Positions 25,360 through 33,383 of a stretch of DNA of 62,156 bases are shown one piece after another. The notes beneath the pieces were generated by a model. That model ran no database searches. It saw only the letters and a program-made list of their open reading frames with translations, and was not told the DNA's origin. How positions within the stretch are numbered: the first letter of the stretch is position 1; every line of letters starts with the position of its first letter. The stretch covers positions 1 through 62,156 of the forward strand of contig JAFXSH010000137.1 of the NCBI GenBank assembly GCA_017525805.1, in the 5' to 3' direction. The stretch is from Clostridia bacterium. Its GTDB lineage: Bacteria; Bacillota_A; Clostridia; Christensenellales; Aristaeellaceae. The position numbers and the translations under genes are program-made.

Positions 25360-25643
25360 TGCCCGTAATCCCCGTTTCCTGGCAGCAATTTGATGTCCAG
25401 ATGGGGATTTTCCGCCGCCGCGTCAAAGAACACGGCAAGGAAGCCGGGCCATTTTTCCATTTTCTCTCCGGCGGCGGCGCAGTCCTCGATCACCAGCTGG
25501 GTATCGGGAAGATCGGTCAGGCAATCGTGCAGCGCGTCCAGGTTTTTTCCATAATAATCCGGAAAATGCAGGGCTTTTGCCAGAGCGTGATGGGCTTTTT
25601 CCGGGGTGTCCCACCCGGCGGCGGATAATTGCACTCGGTTCAT
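25356..25643 (-). CDS. Barstar-family ribonuclease inhibitor
   Basis: A 95-residue barstar homologue of full family length. The inhibitory helix HFPDYYGKNLDALHDCLTD carries Tyr30/Tyr31, Asp36 and Asp40, matching barstar Tyr29/Tyr30, Asp35 and Asp39; barstar Trp38 is replaced by His39. In Bacillus amyloliquefaciens the barstar Asp39 plugs the barnase active site. Here it lies immediately downstream of a barnase-domain gene with a four-base ATGA overlap, which makes it the likely cytoplasmic protector against that enzyme. Confidence 0.92.
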   Translation of the reverse strand: MNRVQLSAAGWDTPEKAHHALAKALHFPDYYGKNLDALHDCLTDLPDTQLVIEDCAAAGEKMEKWPGFLAVFFDAAAENPHLDIKLLPGNGDYGQ

Positions 25644-26431
25644 TTTGCGGTTTCCTCCACGGTGATGTCCTCAAAGGTGGTGTAATGATCCTCGGTATAG
25701 AAGATCAGGCCGTCGGAACTGAAAATGATGCGCTTGGCGTTGCGGTACGTGCCGTCAAAATCGATATCGCATTCAAAGTATTTCCGGCCCTTGGCGTCGG
25801 GCAGCTGCCCCTCGTAGTTGCCGAAGCGGTCGCCGCCGATGCTTTTGCCGGGGGCCACCTTCCACAGATTGCCCTGGCTGCTGACCCAGCCTAAGGCCTG
25901 GGCTTCTTTCTTGGTGATATAGTTGGGCGGCAGTTCTTTAAAGGCCCGCAGATAGGCCGCCACGTGTTCCTTATCGCTGTATTCCTCGCCGAACGCCACA
26001 AAGGGCTCTTCTTCCGGCGGTGCGGTGGCTTTGGGCTTGGAGGCGGGTTTCGCGGTGGGAGCATCGTCTATTACGTCCTGGGTGATCAGCTCGTAGGTTT
26101 CCCGGTCCAGCGCCCCTGTGACCTTTAAATCCCAATCCTTTTGAAAGGCGATCACGGCTTCCTCAAAGGCTTTGCTGAAATTGCCGTCGATTTTGCCGCT
26201 GTAATAGCCCAATTCTTTCAGCGCGGTCTGGGCCTTGCGCACCTCCGCGCCGGAGGAACCCTTTTTCAGCGTTTTCCATTCCTCGGCATAGGCGGAGGGC
26301 AGCCAGGAAGAACTTTGATTCCCAAAGGTAGGCGATAGGAAAGCAAAAATACTGCCGCCGATGACGGCAATGGCCGCGATGGCCGCCAGCAGCCGAATCA
26401 GCCAGCTTTTTTTCCTAACCTTCTGTTCCAT
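25640..26431 (-). CDS. Membrane-anchored peptidoglycan-binding/barnase-type ribonuclease
   Basis: A 263-residue three-part protein. Residues ~10-32 are an N-terminal membrane helix after a basic stretch (KVRKKSW). Residues ~50-118 are a PG_binding_1 domain (LKKGSSGAEVRKAQTALKEL, IDGNFSKAFEEAVIAFQKD). A Pro/Ala/Lys linker follows. Residues ~150-258 are a barnase domain with NYITKKEAQALGW and NLWKVAPGKSIGGD. The catalytic set is complete: Lys174, Glu220, Arg230, Arg234 and His249, equivalent to barnase Lys27, Glu73, Arg83, Arg87 and His102. Probable role: an extracytoplasmic RNase held near the wall. The start may be 26431 or 26437; GGGAG spacing favours 26431. Confidence 0.92.
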   Translation of the reverse strand: MEQKVRKKSWLIRLLAAIAAIAVIGGSIFAFLSPTFGNQSSSWLPSAYAEEWKTLKKGSSGAEVRKAQTALKELGYYSGKIDGNFSKAFEEAVIAFQKDWDLKVTGALDRETYELITQDVIDDAPTAKPASKPKATAPPEEEPFVAFGEEYSDKEHVAAYLRAFKELPPNYITKKEAQALGWVSSQGNLWKVAPGKSIGGDRFGNYEGQLPDAKGRKYFECDIDFDGTYRNAKRIIFSSDGLIFYTEDHYTTFEDITVEETAK

Positions 26432-26433
26432 GG

Positions 26434-27654
26434 TCATTCTCCCTTCTGAATCCATACGCTGCGATGGCCGTACACGTCGGAAATGAAAATGGCGGGCTGG
26501 CCCCGCAGCTGGGGCAGCTGGAGCGTTTCACGCAAAGCGGGGGACTGCTTCCGGCGGGCGCTGCTTTCCTGGGCGCGGAACACGCCGTCCTGATAAAAAC
26601 CCACCGACCATTGATCCACCGCGTCCAGCCCTGTCACCGAAAATCCCTGCGGGAGCTGATAATCCAGCAGCCGCACATCGTGGTAAGCGATGCCCGGTTC
26701 AAATTCAGCGCTCAGGGCCGCGCCGGGCGTGCCGCAGGGGGCGGTGACCGTCATTTCCGTATCCAAGAGCCGTTTCCGGCTGACTGATAAAGCCAGGGGC
26801 GAAGAATCGGCGGACAGAAAACGCCTGCCCGTATGAGCGGCGGCGGCGGCGGTGGTGCCGGAACCGGCGAACAGGTCCGCCACCAGGTCTCCGGGCTGGG
26901 TGGAACAGAGAATGATGCGGTTAAGGAGCGCTAAGGGCTTTTGGGTATCGTAGCCGGTGCGCTGGGGGTCCTTCTGCTGCAAGTGGCTCACATCCGTCCA
27001 CACGTCGCCGGGGTACACGGGATCGTCGTCATAATAAATGTAGGTTTTTCCACCCGACTGAATAGAACGATAGGGCCGCCCGTTTTCATCCACCGCCCGG
27101 CGCATGTGGTTGGACCGGTTTTCGTTGCGGGGCAGCGGCACCGCCGTGATATCGAAATACTGGGCGCGGGATTTGCGGTAAAAGAGGATGGTATCGTGCT
27201 TTCGGGAAAAGCGTTTTATGCTGCGTCCGCCGGACTGGTAGGCCCAGATGATTTCATTCACAAAATTGTTTTCCCCGAAAATTTCGTCGCACAGCAGGCG
27301 GGCGTGCACGTTCATGCGGCTGTCCAGGTGCAGGAAAAAGGAGCCGGAATCTTTGAGCAGGGCCTTGGACGTTTCCAAAGCGGGCCGCAGCAGGTCCAAA
27401 AAATCCTGCTTGGTGGAAAAGCGGTCGCTGTAGGCGGGCAGCACCAGGGGGTCCCTGCCCGTGGCCCAGCCTTTTTCGCCCACCCGCATGCGCATAAAAA
27501 AGTCATCCCCCGTCATAAACGGCGGATCGAGATACACGCAGGCGGCCTGCCCGGCCCAGCGGCTGAAATCGGCTCTGGCGTCTTGCAGAAGCAAATCTCC
27601 CTGGCGGCCGCTGCCGTGCGTTTCCTGTTTGCAGTCGGTTTGTATCCAGCCCAT
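26434..27654 (-). CDS. Site-specific DNA methyltransferase, beta class (N6-adenine/N4-cytosine)
   Basis: A 406-residue enzyme. Motif IV DPPF appears at about residue 46, before motif I FAGSGTTAAAA near residue 268, which is the order of beta-class methyltransferases (type III Mod, CcrM). Target-recognition sequence lies between, and a ~110-residue C-terminal domain (VDQWSVGFYQDGVF, FISDVYGHRSVW) is extra. No restriction endonuclease or helicase gene is adjacent, so it looks like an orphan methylase. Its stop overlaps the barnase-gene start region (GAATGACC). Start by AAAGGGG seven bases upstream. Confidence 0.85.
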   Translation of the reverse strand: MGWIQTDCKQETHGSGRQGDLLLQDARADFSRWAGQAACVYLDPPFMTGDDFFMRMRVGEKGWATGRDPLVLPAYSDRFSTKQDFLDLLRPALETSKALLKDSGSFFLHLDSRMNVHARLLCDEIFGENNFVNEIIWAYQSGGRSIKRFSRKHDTILFYRKSRAQYFDITAVPLPRNENRSNHMRRAVDENGRPYRSIQSGGKTYIYYDDDPVYPGDVWTDVSHLQQKDPQRTGYDTQKPLALLNRIILCSTQPGDLVADLFAGSGTTAAAAAHTGRRFLSADSSPLALSVSRKRLLDTEMTVTAPCGTPGAALSAEFEPGIAYHDVRLLDYQLPQGFSVTGLDAVDQWSVGFYQDGVFRAQESSARRKQSPALRETLQLPQLRGQPAIFISDVYGHRSVWIQKGE

Positions 27655-27669
27655 GGACAAACCCCTTTC

Positions 27670-28152
27670 TTAAAGCATTTTCAGTTGTTCGTTGTACCGG
27701 TGCAGCGCGTCCAAAAACGCGGCGTGGGCGGGATGGGCGTACAGAAGCTTGCCCGCCTGCTCCACAGCCTGAACAAAATCAGGGTTCAATCCCTGCTTTC
27801 CGCTCTCCATCAGCGGGCATACGGCCCAGGCCCGGCGGTCCATCCGCGCGCCCCTTCGGGTGGGCAGCAGGGGAAACAAACGGCAGGACAGGGGACGCAT
27901 GTCCCTTTCACAGCGCCCATCGCAAATCAGCAGCCGCTCAACCGGCGTCACAGCGTCATCCGGCATAATGGCCCAGCCGTCAGGAAGGGAAGCATACAGC
28001 GCTTCTTCCCCCGGAAACAGCAGCATGCCGCCCTGTCCGTCCTCGTCGCTTTGGCAGCAGGCAGCGCCGCAGGTCCGACCGCAGTCCCGCCTGAGCGGGG
28101 TCACGTTCTCCAGCAATTCCCGGGCGGCGATGACCGTTTTCAGCGGTTCCAT
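27670..28152 (-). CDS. Cysteine-cluster protein of unknown function
   Basis: A 160-residue soluble protein with a Cys-rich front (CGRTCGAACC near residues 26-35) and further cysteines in LLICDGRCERDMRPLSCRLFPLLP and AVCPL. The Cys spacing resembles zinc/iron-chelating YkgJ-type domains. Ile-Met-Pro-Asp and DRRAW blocks look structural. It is the first gene of the leftward methyltransferase/barnase operon. The start is MEPL at 28152; a Met three codons earlier would sit directly on the GGGGG site. Function not known. Confidence 0.6.
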   Translation of the reverse strand: MEPLKTVIAARELLENVTPLRRDCGRTCGAACCQSDEDGQGGMLLFPGEEALYASLPDGWAIMPDDAVTPVERLLICDGRCERDMRPLSCRLFPLLPTRRGARMDRRAWAVCPLMESGKQGLNPDFVQAVEQAGKLLYAHPAHAAFLDALHRYNEQLKML

Positions 28153-28207
28153 GCTCTGCATCCCCCGTTTGCGGGCGCATACCGCGCCATTCTGTTTGGT
28201 ATGCTCT

Positions 28208-28236
28208 ATTCTACCACGAAAGGCCGGGGTTGACAA
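28208..28236 (-). promoter_or_regulatory. Promoter of the cysteine-cluster/methyltransferase/barnase operon
   Basis: On the minus strand TTGTCA (28231-28236), 17-base spacer, TAGAAT (28208-28213). The transcript would carry at least seven overlapping or closely spaced genes leftward. A TTGACA on the plus strand overlaps the same -35. Confidence 0.6.
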
Positions 28237-28323
28237 GGCAAAGTTGCGGTTCAAAGCGGGCGGAATTGTTCTGAACGGCCCGTTTTGCGCATACCCATAG
28301 AAAAAAAGAATGGAGGCGGCAGT

Positions 28324-28731
28324 ATGGCGCAGCAGGCGGTTCGGAAATTCAGGCGCGGCGCTGGAAAGCCCGGGGCATTTTGGCGGGGATTGGCTGTATC
28401 GGTGCTGGCGACAGCAGCGGCGGTGATCGTGTTCGCGCTGATCATCAGCTTTGTGGATATGAGCGACGGCGTCATTCAGGCGGTGAACCAATTGATCAAG
28501 GCGTCGGCGGTTTTCTTAGGCGTGAAAACCATCGTTCCCCGGGGGGATGACGGCGGCATCCGGCGCGGAGCGCTGTTGGGGCTGGTTTATATGGGCTTGG
28601 GCGTACTGCTTTACGCATTGCTCACTCAGCAGAAAATTTCCTGGACGGGATATTTGATCGATGTGCTCATGGGTGTGGCGACGGGCGGCCTAAGCGGCAT
28701 GCTGCTGGCAAGCCTGCGTGGAAAGAAGTAA
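28324..28731 (+). CDS. TIGR04086 family membrane protein
   Basis: A 135-residue protein with a basic N-terminus and four hydrophobic helices (residues ~22-42, 55-70, 80-97, 108-128). The VVSV-like helices with internal KASAVFLGVKTIVPRGDDGGIRRGALLGL loop fit the Clostridia-wide TIGR04086/YrzE-like family. Function is unknown. GGAGG is seven bases before the ATG at 28324. It is divergent from the barnase operon and ends in the 28767 terminator. Confidence 0.75.
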   Translation: MAQQAVRKFRRGAGKPGAFWRGLAVSVLATAAAVIVFALIISFVDMSDGVIQAVNQLIKASAVFLGVKTIVPRGDDGGIRRGALLGLVYMGLGVLLYALLTQQKISWTGYLIDVLMGVATGGLSGMLLASLRGKK

Positions 28732-28766
28732 TCAGGGCTGAGAGTGATGAGTTGAAAAATATGAAT

Positions 28767-28807
28767 AAACTCCCGGAGCGGAAAAACAACCGTTCCTGGG
28801 AGTTTTG
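28767..28807. terminator. Bidirectional terminator between the TIGR04086 gene and recN
   Basis: AAACTCCC/GGGAGTTT outer stem with an inner GGAGCGG/CCGTTCC stem and a one-base bulge; T-rich tails on both strands. Confidence 0.75.
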
Positions 28808-28819
28808 TTCATTCGTGCT

Positions 28820-28858
28820 GAATAAAACTCAACTCTTAACTCTCAACTCTTCACTCCA
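28820..28858. repeat. Short direct repeats of CTCAACTCTT type
   Basis: Tandem near-copies of CAACTCTTAACT/CAACTCTTCACT sit beside the recN stop. A complementary GAGTGATGAGTTGA lies at about 28743-28756, so the two can also pair around the terminator. Origin unknown. Confidence 0.4.
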
Positions 28859-28859
28859 T

Positions 28860-30527
28860 TTATTGTTCCTGCTTCGCCTTGAGCATTTCCCTTGCGTGTT
28901 TCCTTGCGCTGTCCGCTTCGCCCCCAAGCATGCGGGCGATCTCGGCCACCCGGGCTTCTCCGGTCAAGGGGGTCAGGCGGGTGCGGGTGCGTTCCCCGTC
29001 GAAGGATTTTTCTACCAGGTAATGATGATCGGCCAAAGCGGCGATCTGCTGTAAGTGGGTGACGCACAGCACCTGGCGCTCCTTGGCGATGGCGGCCATT
29101 TTTTCGCCCACCACCTGGGCGGCCCGGCCGGAAATGCCGGTGTCGATTTCGTCAAAGATCATGCTGGGCACGCCCTCCCGCTTGGCGGCTACCGATTTGA
29201 TTGCCAGCATCAGGCGGGAAAGCTCGCCTCCTGAGGCGATTTTGCTGAGCGGCTGCATTTCCTCGCCCCGGTTGGGGGCGATCTGGAAAGCGGCGGTTTC
29301 GTTGCCCAAGGGGCCGGGGGGACAAGCGGGCAGGGAGACCTGAAATTTTGTGCCCGCCATGTTCAAATCCCGCAATTGAATTTCCATTTCCCGCTCGAAT
29401 TTCCGGGCGAGGGCTTGACGCGCGGCGGTCAACTCCGCCGCCGTTTTTTCGTATTGGGCGCGCAAGGTTTTTTCCTGCTTGGTCAGGGCGTCCAAATCGT
29501 CGTCCAAGCTTTCAAAGCCCGCGAGCTCTTTTTCGATTTCTTTGAGCTTTTCCACCATTTCCCCGGTGGTGGCCCCGCCGTATTTCCGGCTAAGGCGGCG
29601 GATCAGGTCCAGCCTTGCCTGCACGGCTTCCGCCCGGTCCGGGTCGCTGTCCAGGGAGGAAAGCTGGTCCCGCAGGGTCAGGCCGATATCCTCCGCCTCA
29701 TAATAAATTTCATCCAGCCGGGAACGCAGGGAAGCGTAGGCTTCGTCCAGCCCCTCGATGGGGGAAAGGGCGCTGACAGCGGTGCGGATGGCTTCCACGG
29801 CGGGGTCTGTACCGTTGTAAACCGCGTCGTAAGCTTCCCGCAGGCCGTTTTCGATTTTTTCCGCGTAGCGGAACCGGTCGCGTTCCTTTGCCAGCTCTTC
29901 TTCCTCGCCGGGCACCAGCTTGGCGTTTTTCAGCTCTTTTTGACGGATGCGCAGCAGCTCCATCCGTTCGCCTGCCTGGGCGCTTTGGGCATTCAGTTTT
30001 TCCAGGCTCCTTTTGCATGCGTGCCACTGTTCATAGTCCGTGCGGGTCTTCTCCAGCAAAGTGCGGTGGGCGTCGTCGCCGGAGGCGTCCAAAAAGCCCA
30101 AATGCCGCTTTTCATCCATCAAGGATTGATGCTCGTGCTGGCCGTGGATATCCATGAGCAGGGCAGTGAACTGCTGATACTGGGAAAGGGGAAGAAGCGC
30201 GCCATTCACCCGGCAGGAGGACCGGCCCTGGACAGTGATGTCCCGGCTCAAAATCAGCTCGTTTCCATCGTCCAATTCCTGCTCTTTCAGCAGGTTCATG
30301 ACGGCCGGACAGTCAGAAAGATCGAACACACCCTCCACCCGGGCTTTTTCCTCTCCGTGGCGGATCAGCTCTTTTTGCGCCCTGCCGCCCAGCAGCAGGG
30401 TTACGGCGTCCACCAGGATGGATTTGCCCGCGCCGGTTTCGCCGGTGAGCACGTGCAGGCCGGAGGAAAAATCCACCTGCATTTCATCCATCAGCGCAAT
30501 ATTGCGGATCGTTAAAGACAAAAGCAT
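28860..30527 (-). CDS. recN: DNA repair protein RecN
   Basis: A 555-residue SMC-like ATPase, full RecN length. N-terminal Walker A GETGAGKS near residue 31 and DIHGQHEH; a central coiled coil (residues ~155-370); C-terminal signature KIASGGELSRLMLAIK, Walker B MIFDEIDTGIS and CVTHLQQIAALAD. It organises broken DNA ends in recombinational repair. Third gene of the conserved nadK-argR-recN group, 16 bases after argR. Confidence 0.95.
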   Translation of the reverse strand: MLLSLTIRNIALMDEMQVDFSSGLHVLTGETGAGKSILVDAVTLLLGGRAQKELIRHGEEKARVEGVFDLSDCPAVMNLLKEQELDDGNELILSRDITVQGRSSCRVNGALLPLSQYQQFTALLMDIHGQHEHQSLMDEKRHLGFLDASGDDAHRTLLEKTRTDYEQWHACKRSLEKLNAQSAQAGERMELLRIRQKELKNAKLVPGEEEELAKERDRFRYAEKIENGLREAYDAVYNGTDPAVEAIRTAVSALSPIEGLDEAYASLRSRLDEIYYEAEDIGLTLRDQLSSLDSDPDRAEAVQARLDLIRRLSRKYGGATTGEMVEKLKEIEKELAGFESLDDDLDALTKQEKTLRAQYEKTAAELTAARQALARKFEREMEIQLRDLNMAGTKFQVSLPACPPGPLGNETAAFQIAPNRGEEMQPLSKIASGGELSRLMLAIKSVAAKREGVPSMIFDEIDTGISGRAAQVVGEKMAAIAKERQVLCVTHLQQIAALADHHYLVEKSFDGERTRTRLTPLTGEARVAEIARMLGGEADSARKHAREMLKAKQEQ

Positions 30528-30543
30528 AATGACCTCGATCAGT

Positions 30544-30993
30544 TCACTTCAGCATATCCTGGAACCGCTTCACGGCCTGGGCGGCTTCGGTTTCGTTCTG
30601 CACGATCACCAAAATGGTGTTGTCCCCGGCCATGGTGCCCAAGATTTCGGGCAGGTGCATGGAATCGATGGCTTCCGCGGCGGCGTTGGCGCTGCCCGCC
30701 AAGGTTTTCACCACCACGATGTTGCCCGCGAAATTGATGGACAGCACGGAATCCCGGAACATGCGCACGAACCGTTCGCTCAGGCCGTGTTCCGCCTTGT
30801 CCGCCGTGGCGTACTTATAGCCGCCGGAACCGGACAGCACCTTGAGTAACCGCAGTTCCTTGATGTCGCGGGATACGGTGGCCTGGGTGACCACGATGCC
30901 CATTTCCTTCAGCCTGCCCGCCAGTTCCTCCTGGGTTTCCACATCGTACTGTTCAATGATGCTAAGAATGGCCGTCTGCCGCGCGTTTTTCAT
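30544..30993 (-). CDS. argR: Arginine repressor ArgR
   Basis: A 149-residue ArgR/AhrC regulator: winged-helix N-terminal half (QTAILSIIEQYDVETQEELAGRLKEMGI and TVSRDIKELRLLKV) and C-terminal oligomerisation/arginine-binding domain with the FAGNIVVVKTLAGSANAAAEAID and GTMAGDNTILVI signatures. Start at MKNARQ (30993), using the GGGAG site inside the end of nadK; an upstream in-frame ATG overlaps nadK. Confidence 0.95.
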   Translation of the reverse strand: MKNARQTAILSIIEQYDVETQEELAGRLKEMGIVVTQATVSRDIKELRLLKVLSGSGGYKYATADKAEHGLSERFVRMFRDSVLSINFAGNIVVVKTLAGSANAAAEAIDSMHLPEILGTMAGDNTILVIVQNETEAAQAVKRFQDMLK

Positions 30994-31000
30994 GTTCCAT

Positions 31001-31858
31001 TCACTCCCGTTCATCTTGTTGGTTCCATACCGCCTGCTTTTTCCGCAGGGTATCGAAAAAACCGTTCTTTTCTATTTGAATCAGCCTTGCGTGTTTTTCC
31101 GCCAGGCCGACGGTTACCTGGGCTTCGTGAGTTACGGGCAGCAAAATCTGGCCGTCGATGGCCAATTGCAGCCGCCGCCGGTCCCGTCCGTGGGCTAGCA
31201 GGGTCACTTCCGTGCCCAGCGGCAGGATCACGGGCCGGAGCAGCAGCTCCCTTGCACACAGGGGCACGAGGAGCAGGCAGGCCGCGTCGGGCCGGATCAC
31301 CGGCCCCCCCGCCGACAGGCCATAGGCCGTGGCACCCAGGGGCGTGGACACTACCGCGCCGTCCCCGTGAGCACAGAAAACCGTTTCCCCGTCCGCCAGC
31401 GCCTGCACCTCGATCACGCCGGGATGTTCCCCCCGGGTCAAGGAAAGGTCGTTTAAGGCGAAGTACTCTTTTCCATCGTACCGGACGCGCAGCAAGGGAC
31501 ATTTTTGCACGGCATACGCGCCGGAAATCAGCCTTTCCGCCGTGCTTTGGGGATCGTCCGCCCGGCCGTTCATCAAAAATCCCACCGTACCGGTATTTAC
31601 CCCCAGCAGGGGCAATTCCCGATCCAGGGTCTCCTGAACGGTATGCAGTAAGGTTCCGTCCCCGCCGAAAGCGACCAGGGCCCGGAGATCATCCGGCATT
31701 TCGTTTAAAGCGCAGGCGCTGCCCACGCCCCGGTCCGAAAGCCACTGATCCGTATATACTTTGCCGCCCCGGTCCCGGATGGCCGCTGCCAACGCACAAG
31801 CGGCGTCCGCGCCGCGCTGCTGATAGGGATTTGCATAGAAATAAAAGGATGGTTGCAT
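31001..31858 (-). CDS. nadK: NAD kinase
   Basis: A 285-residue NAD kinase making NADP. GGDGT (residues 65-69), NTGTVGFL, NDLSLTRG and the long substrate segment DGAVVSTPLGATAYGLSAGGP are all present. Cytosolic. First gene of nadK-argR-recN. GGAGG precedes the ATG by seven bases. Confidence 0.95.
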   Translation of the reverse strand: MQPSFYFYANPYQQRGADAACALAAAIRDRGGKVYTDQWLSDRGVGSACALNEMPDDLRALVAFGGDGTLLHTVQETLDRELPLLGVNTGTVGFLMNGRADDPQSTAERLISGAYAVQKCPLLRVRYDGKEYFALNDLSLTRGEHPGVIEVQALADGETVFCAHGDGAVVSTPLGATAYGLSAGGPVIRPDAACLLLVPLCARELLLRPVILPLGTEVTLLAHGRDRRRLQLAIDGQILLPVTHEAQVTVGLAEKHARLIQIEKNGFFDTLRKKQAVWNQQDERE

Positions 31859-31882
31859 GGAATACCTCCATTCTGCATATTC

Positions 31883-31911
31883 ATTTTACCATATTCAGCA
31901 AAATTATACAA
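31883..31911 (-). promoter_or_regulatory. Promoter of nadK-argR-recN
   Basis: On the minus strand TTGTAT (31906-31911), 17-base spacer, TAAAAT (31883-31888), close to the nadK start. It is back to back with the sua5 promoter. Confidence 0.45.
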
Positions 31912-31951
31912 GGCTTAAATCAGAGAAAAAACAGAAAAGGCAGGAAAACTC

Positions 31952-31980
31952 TTGACAAACGCGCCGGATGCGCCTATGAT
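31952..31980 (+). promoter_or_regulatory. Promoter of sua5
   Basis: Consensus TTGACA (31952-31957), 17-base spacer, TATGAT (31975-31980). The leader is about 90 bases and AT-rich. Confidence 0.75.
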
Positions 31981-32077
31981 TGTACGGTTCAAACCGAAGA
32001 TTCATGCAAACGGATGCTTCGGAATTGAATATGCAAAATATAAATATACATTTTTTGGATAAAAGGAGCCTGAATCC

Positions 32078-33094
32078 ATGGAAACCTTATGCGTACCCGC
32101 CCAGGAGCAAACCCTCCGGCAGGCTGCCGAACTGCTGCGCCAGGGGCAGGTGGTGGCTTTTCCTACGGAAACAGTATACGGCTTAGGGGCAAACGCCCTG
32201 GACGAAGCCGCTGTTCGCGCGATTTTTGCCGCCAAGGAACGCCCGGCGGATAATCCGCTGATCGTGCACGTGGCGGATAGGAGCCAGCTCAAGGGTCTTT
32301 GCGAAGTGACGGAGACGGCGGAAAAGCTGATGGATGCTTTCTGGCCGGGGCCCCTGACCATGCTGCTGAAAAAAACGGAGCGTATTCCCGCTGTCACCAC
32401 GGCGGGCCTGCCCTCCGTGGCGGTGCGCTGTCCCCGCCATCCGGTGGCATTGGCCCTGCTCCGACAGTGCGGCCTGCCCATTGCCGCTCCCTCGGCCAAC
32501 CGTTCCGGCAGGCCCAGCCCCACCACCGCCCAGCATGTATATGAAGATATGGTGGGCCGCATCCCCATGATCCTGGATGGGGGCTCCTGTCAGGTGGGCG
32601 TGGAATCCACCGTTGCGGATTTGACAGGCGAAATCCCCTGCGTGCTGCGGCCCGGCGCGGTAACGGCGGAGGATATCGCCGCTGTGGCAGGGGCGTGCAG
32701 GGTGGCCGACAGCGTGATGCGCCCCTTGAAGGAAGGGGAGGCCGCCCCGTCTCCCGGCATGCGCCACCGCCATTACGCGCCCAAGGCCAAAATGACGGTG
32801 TACATCGGCAGTGATCAGGCGGTGGCAAAAGCCATTTGCAATCGGTATGATGAAGCGGAAAACGCCGCCATTCTGGCCCATACCAGCGCCATCCCGCTTT
32901 TCGGAAGCCGGCGGGTGTTCGACTTAGGCGATACTCCGGAGGAGGGTGCGCGCCTGCTGTTTCAGCGCCTAAGGGAAATGGACGAAGCGGGCCGCGGCCT
33001 GATCCTGGCCCAGGGCTGGAAGCCGGAGGGAAAAGCCCTGGCGGTGATGAACCGCATGGCCCGAGCGGCGGCGTTCGATCTGGTGCAGGTATAA
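32078..33094 (+). CDS. sua5: L-threonylcarbamoyladenylate synthase (Sua5/YwlC)
   Basis: A 338-residue Sua5-type enzyme that makes threonylcarbamoyl-AMP for t6A37 of tRNA. The YrdC domain (residues 1-205) has AFPTETVYGLGANA, KERPADNPLIVHV, GPLTMLLKK, PSANRSGRPSPT and CVLRPGAVT. The additional Sua5 domain (residues ~235-338) includes SPGMRHRHYAPKA. The length with the C-terminal domain distinguishes Sua5 from the shorter TsaC. Ribosome site AAAAGGAG. Confidence 0.93.
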   Translation: METLCVPAQEQTLRQAAELLRQGQVVAFPTETVYGLGANALDEAAVRAIFAAKERPADNPLIVHVADRSQLKGLCEVTETAEKLMDAFWPGPLTMLLKKTERIPAVTTAGLPSVAVRCPRHPVALALLRQCGLPIAAPSANRSGRPSPTTAQHVYEDMVGRIPMILDGGSCQVGVESTVADLTGEIPCVLRPGAVTAEDIAAVAGACRVADSVMRPLKEGEAAPSPGMRHRHYAPKAKMTVYIGSDQAVAKAICNRYDEAENAAILAHTSAIPLFGSRRVFDLGDTPEEGARLLFQRLREMDEAGRGLILAQGWKPEGKALAVMNRMARAAAFDLVQV

Positions 33095-33163
33095 CGCGGT
33101 GTGATGCCACAATCACACAAAATCAGAATTTACACTTTTTTCTTGATTTTCCAATAAAGCCAC

Positions 33164-33192
33164 TTGATTACCAGATAATGGTATTGTATGAT
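33164..33192 (+). promoter_or_regulatory. Promoter-like pair inside the sua5-IMPase gap
   Basis: TTGATT (33164-33169), 17-base spacer, TATGAT (33187-33192). It would make only a transcript of about 80 bases ending at the 33277 terminator; see the finding on a candidate small RNA. No proof that it is active. Confidence 0.35.
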
Positions 33193-33232
33193 AGTCATGG
33201 TCATATTCGGCGCATGCTTACGCCGCGCCGAA

Positions 33233-33277
33233 GGAGAAGGATGGCACCCCCTCGCCCTCCTTCTCCCCATTTTTTTA
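33233..33277 (+). terminator. Terminator after sua5
   Basis: GGAGAAGGA/TCCTTCTCC stem with an inner GGC/GCC pairing followed by CCATTTTTTT. Confidence 0.8.
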
Positions 33278-33309
33278 TTTTGACGCGTTTTCACACCGCT
33301 GTTCCATGA

Positions 33310-33338
33310 TTGAAAAAAAGGGTGTTTCATGGTAAAAT
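33310..33338 (+). promoter_or_regulatory. Promoter of the IMPase-PHP gene pair
   Basis: TTGAAA (33310-33315), 17-base spacer, TAAAAT (33333-33338), 46 bases ahead of the ATG at 33384. Confidence 0.6.
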
Positions 33339-33383
33339 ACAAGGGTAGGCGGCGATAATACTTTGCGCAAGGAGACTATACCG

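Noticed and set aside
26434..27654. Restriction-modification system
   Set aside because: No restriction endonuclease, specificity subunit or helicase is encoded near the methyltransferase.
33193..33286. 28-codon ORF in the sua5-IMPase gap
   Set aside because: No ribosome site precedes its ATG and the frame runs into the terminator; better explained as part of an RNA or the terminator.
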